DNA of 64,000 bases from Acidobacteriota bacterium (GTDB lineage: Bacteria > Acidobacteriota > Thermoanaerobaculia > Multivoradales > JBCCEF01): contig JBCCHV010000017.1 of the NCBI GenBank assembly GCA_039028635.1, forward strand, positions 35,064-99,063. Reading direction: 5' to 3'. Positions 63,871 to 64,000 of this stretch are shown here, in pieces. The first letter of the stretch is position 1, and every line of letters starts with the position of its first letter. The notes below the pieces were generated by a model, which did not search any database, had not been told where the DNA came from, and saw only the letters and a program-made list of their open reading frames with translations. The translations under genes were made by a program, and so were the position numbers.

Positions 63871-64000
63871 GCAGGCTGCTGAAAAACTCATCGGCAACCT
63901 GCGACCGAGCCCAGAAGGGCTCGGCGGCGGCTCAGCCGCCGCGACGGGAGAGGAGGCCCAAGAACCGCGCTTCTTGGGCCGGAGAGGGGCTGCGCGCCCC
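63871..64000. repeat. Run of four consecutive hairpins at the window edge, possible repeat or mobile-element end
   Basis: After GCAGGCTGCTGAAAAACTC (63871-63889) come four adjacent inverted repeats: 63905-63924 (8-bp stem CCGAGCCC, AGAA loop), 63924-63942 (GC-rich stem around CTCAG), 63955-63980 (perfect 10-bp stem GGCCCAAGAA, 6-nt loop) and 63986-64000 (GGGGC/GCCCC, may extend past the window). No ORF covers them. The intergenic part 63739-63870 before them shows nothing else. Confidence 0.6.

Overview
The window is a GC-rich, densely coded bacterial chromosome segment. The gene content fits Acidobacteriota (a Thermoanaerobaculia-like lineage is my guess): an ECF sigma factor of the Sig-70_X6 type fused by a 4-nt overlap to a Ser/Thr kinase with a TPR tail, a CadC-like winged-helix/TPR regulator, very large secreted beta-propeller/DUF11 proteins, and GTGA/ATGA-coupled glycan operons. 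No rRNA or tRNA gene, CRISPR array or transposase gene was recognised. The taxonomic call is an inference.

Layout. (1) 1-12,100: regulatory and housekeeping genes: a truncated winged-helix/TPR regulator diverging from a secreted beta-helix-like protein, a small membrane methyltransferase, an SDR oxidoreductase, a sigma-factor/kinase pair flanked by two small Cys-containing exported proteins, an SGNH hydrolase and an exported M1-type metallopeptidase. (2) 12,130-14,480: a lone NACHT NTPase with an N-terminal restriction-endonuclease-like domain, in visibly less GC-rich DNA; a candidate defence gene. (3) 14,680-18,650: two PhyH-type dioxygenases, a methyltransferase and a Wzt-like ABC ATPase. 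(4) 50,069 down to 18,597 on the minus strand: a roughly 31.5-kb six-gene run behind a consensus promoter (TTGACA, 17-nt spacer, TATAAG). It encodes four exported proteins of about 5,074, 601, 2,920 and 1,279 aa, a parvulin-type lipoprotein PPIase and a methyltransferase. (5) 50,302-58,864 plus strand: six glycan genes (four GT4, one ExoA-like GT2, one O-antigen-ligase/TPR protein), every junction a 4-nt overlap. (6) 63,738 down to 58,793 minus strand: UbiA-family prenyltransferase, asparagine synthase-like amidotransferase, a sugar transferase and a Wzm-like permease. (7) The right edge carries four consecutive hairpins, possibly the start of a repeat or mobile element.

How the parts fit. 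Regions 3, 5 and 6 together look like one polysaccharide assembly and export locus. Its ABC ATPase and permease lie about 40 kb apart, with the giant-protein operon between them.

The most unusual object is the 5,074-aa protein. It has about twelve DUF11 domains, and seven of them are interrupted by beta-propeller blocks. Six of those blocks hold exactly 7 blade repeats and one holds 14, making 56 blades or eight propellers. Six of the seven insertions sit at the same point, between the conserved W-[TSI]-C-[ST] strand end and a second Cys; the seventh uses an earlier loop. The 1,279-aa protein carries one 7-blade propeller and the same C-terminal module, ending in a shared DGFESGN...WSA motif. 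The 2,920-aa protein repeats the nesting idea with a lectin-like domain inside an SBBP-type propeller. I take this operon as the best candidate for an undescribed surface or secreted system.
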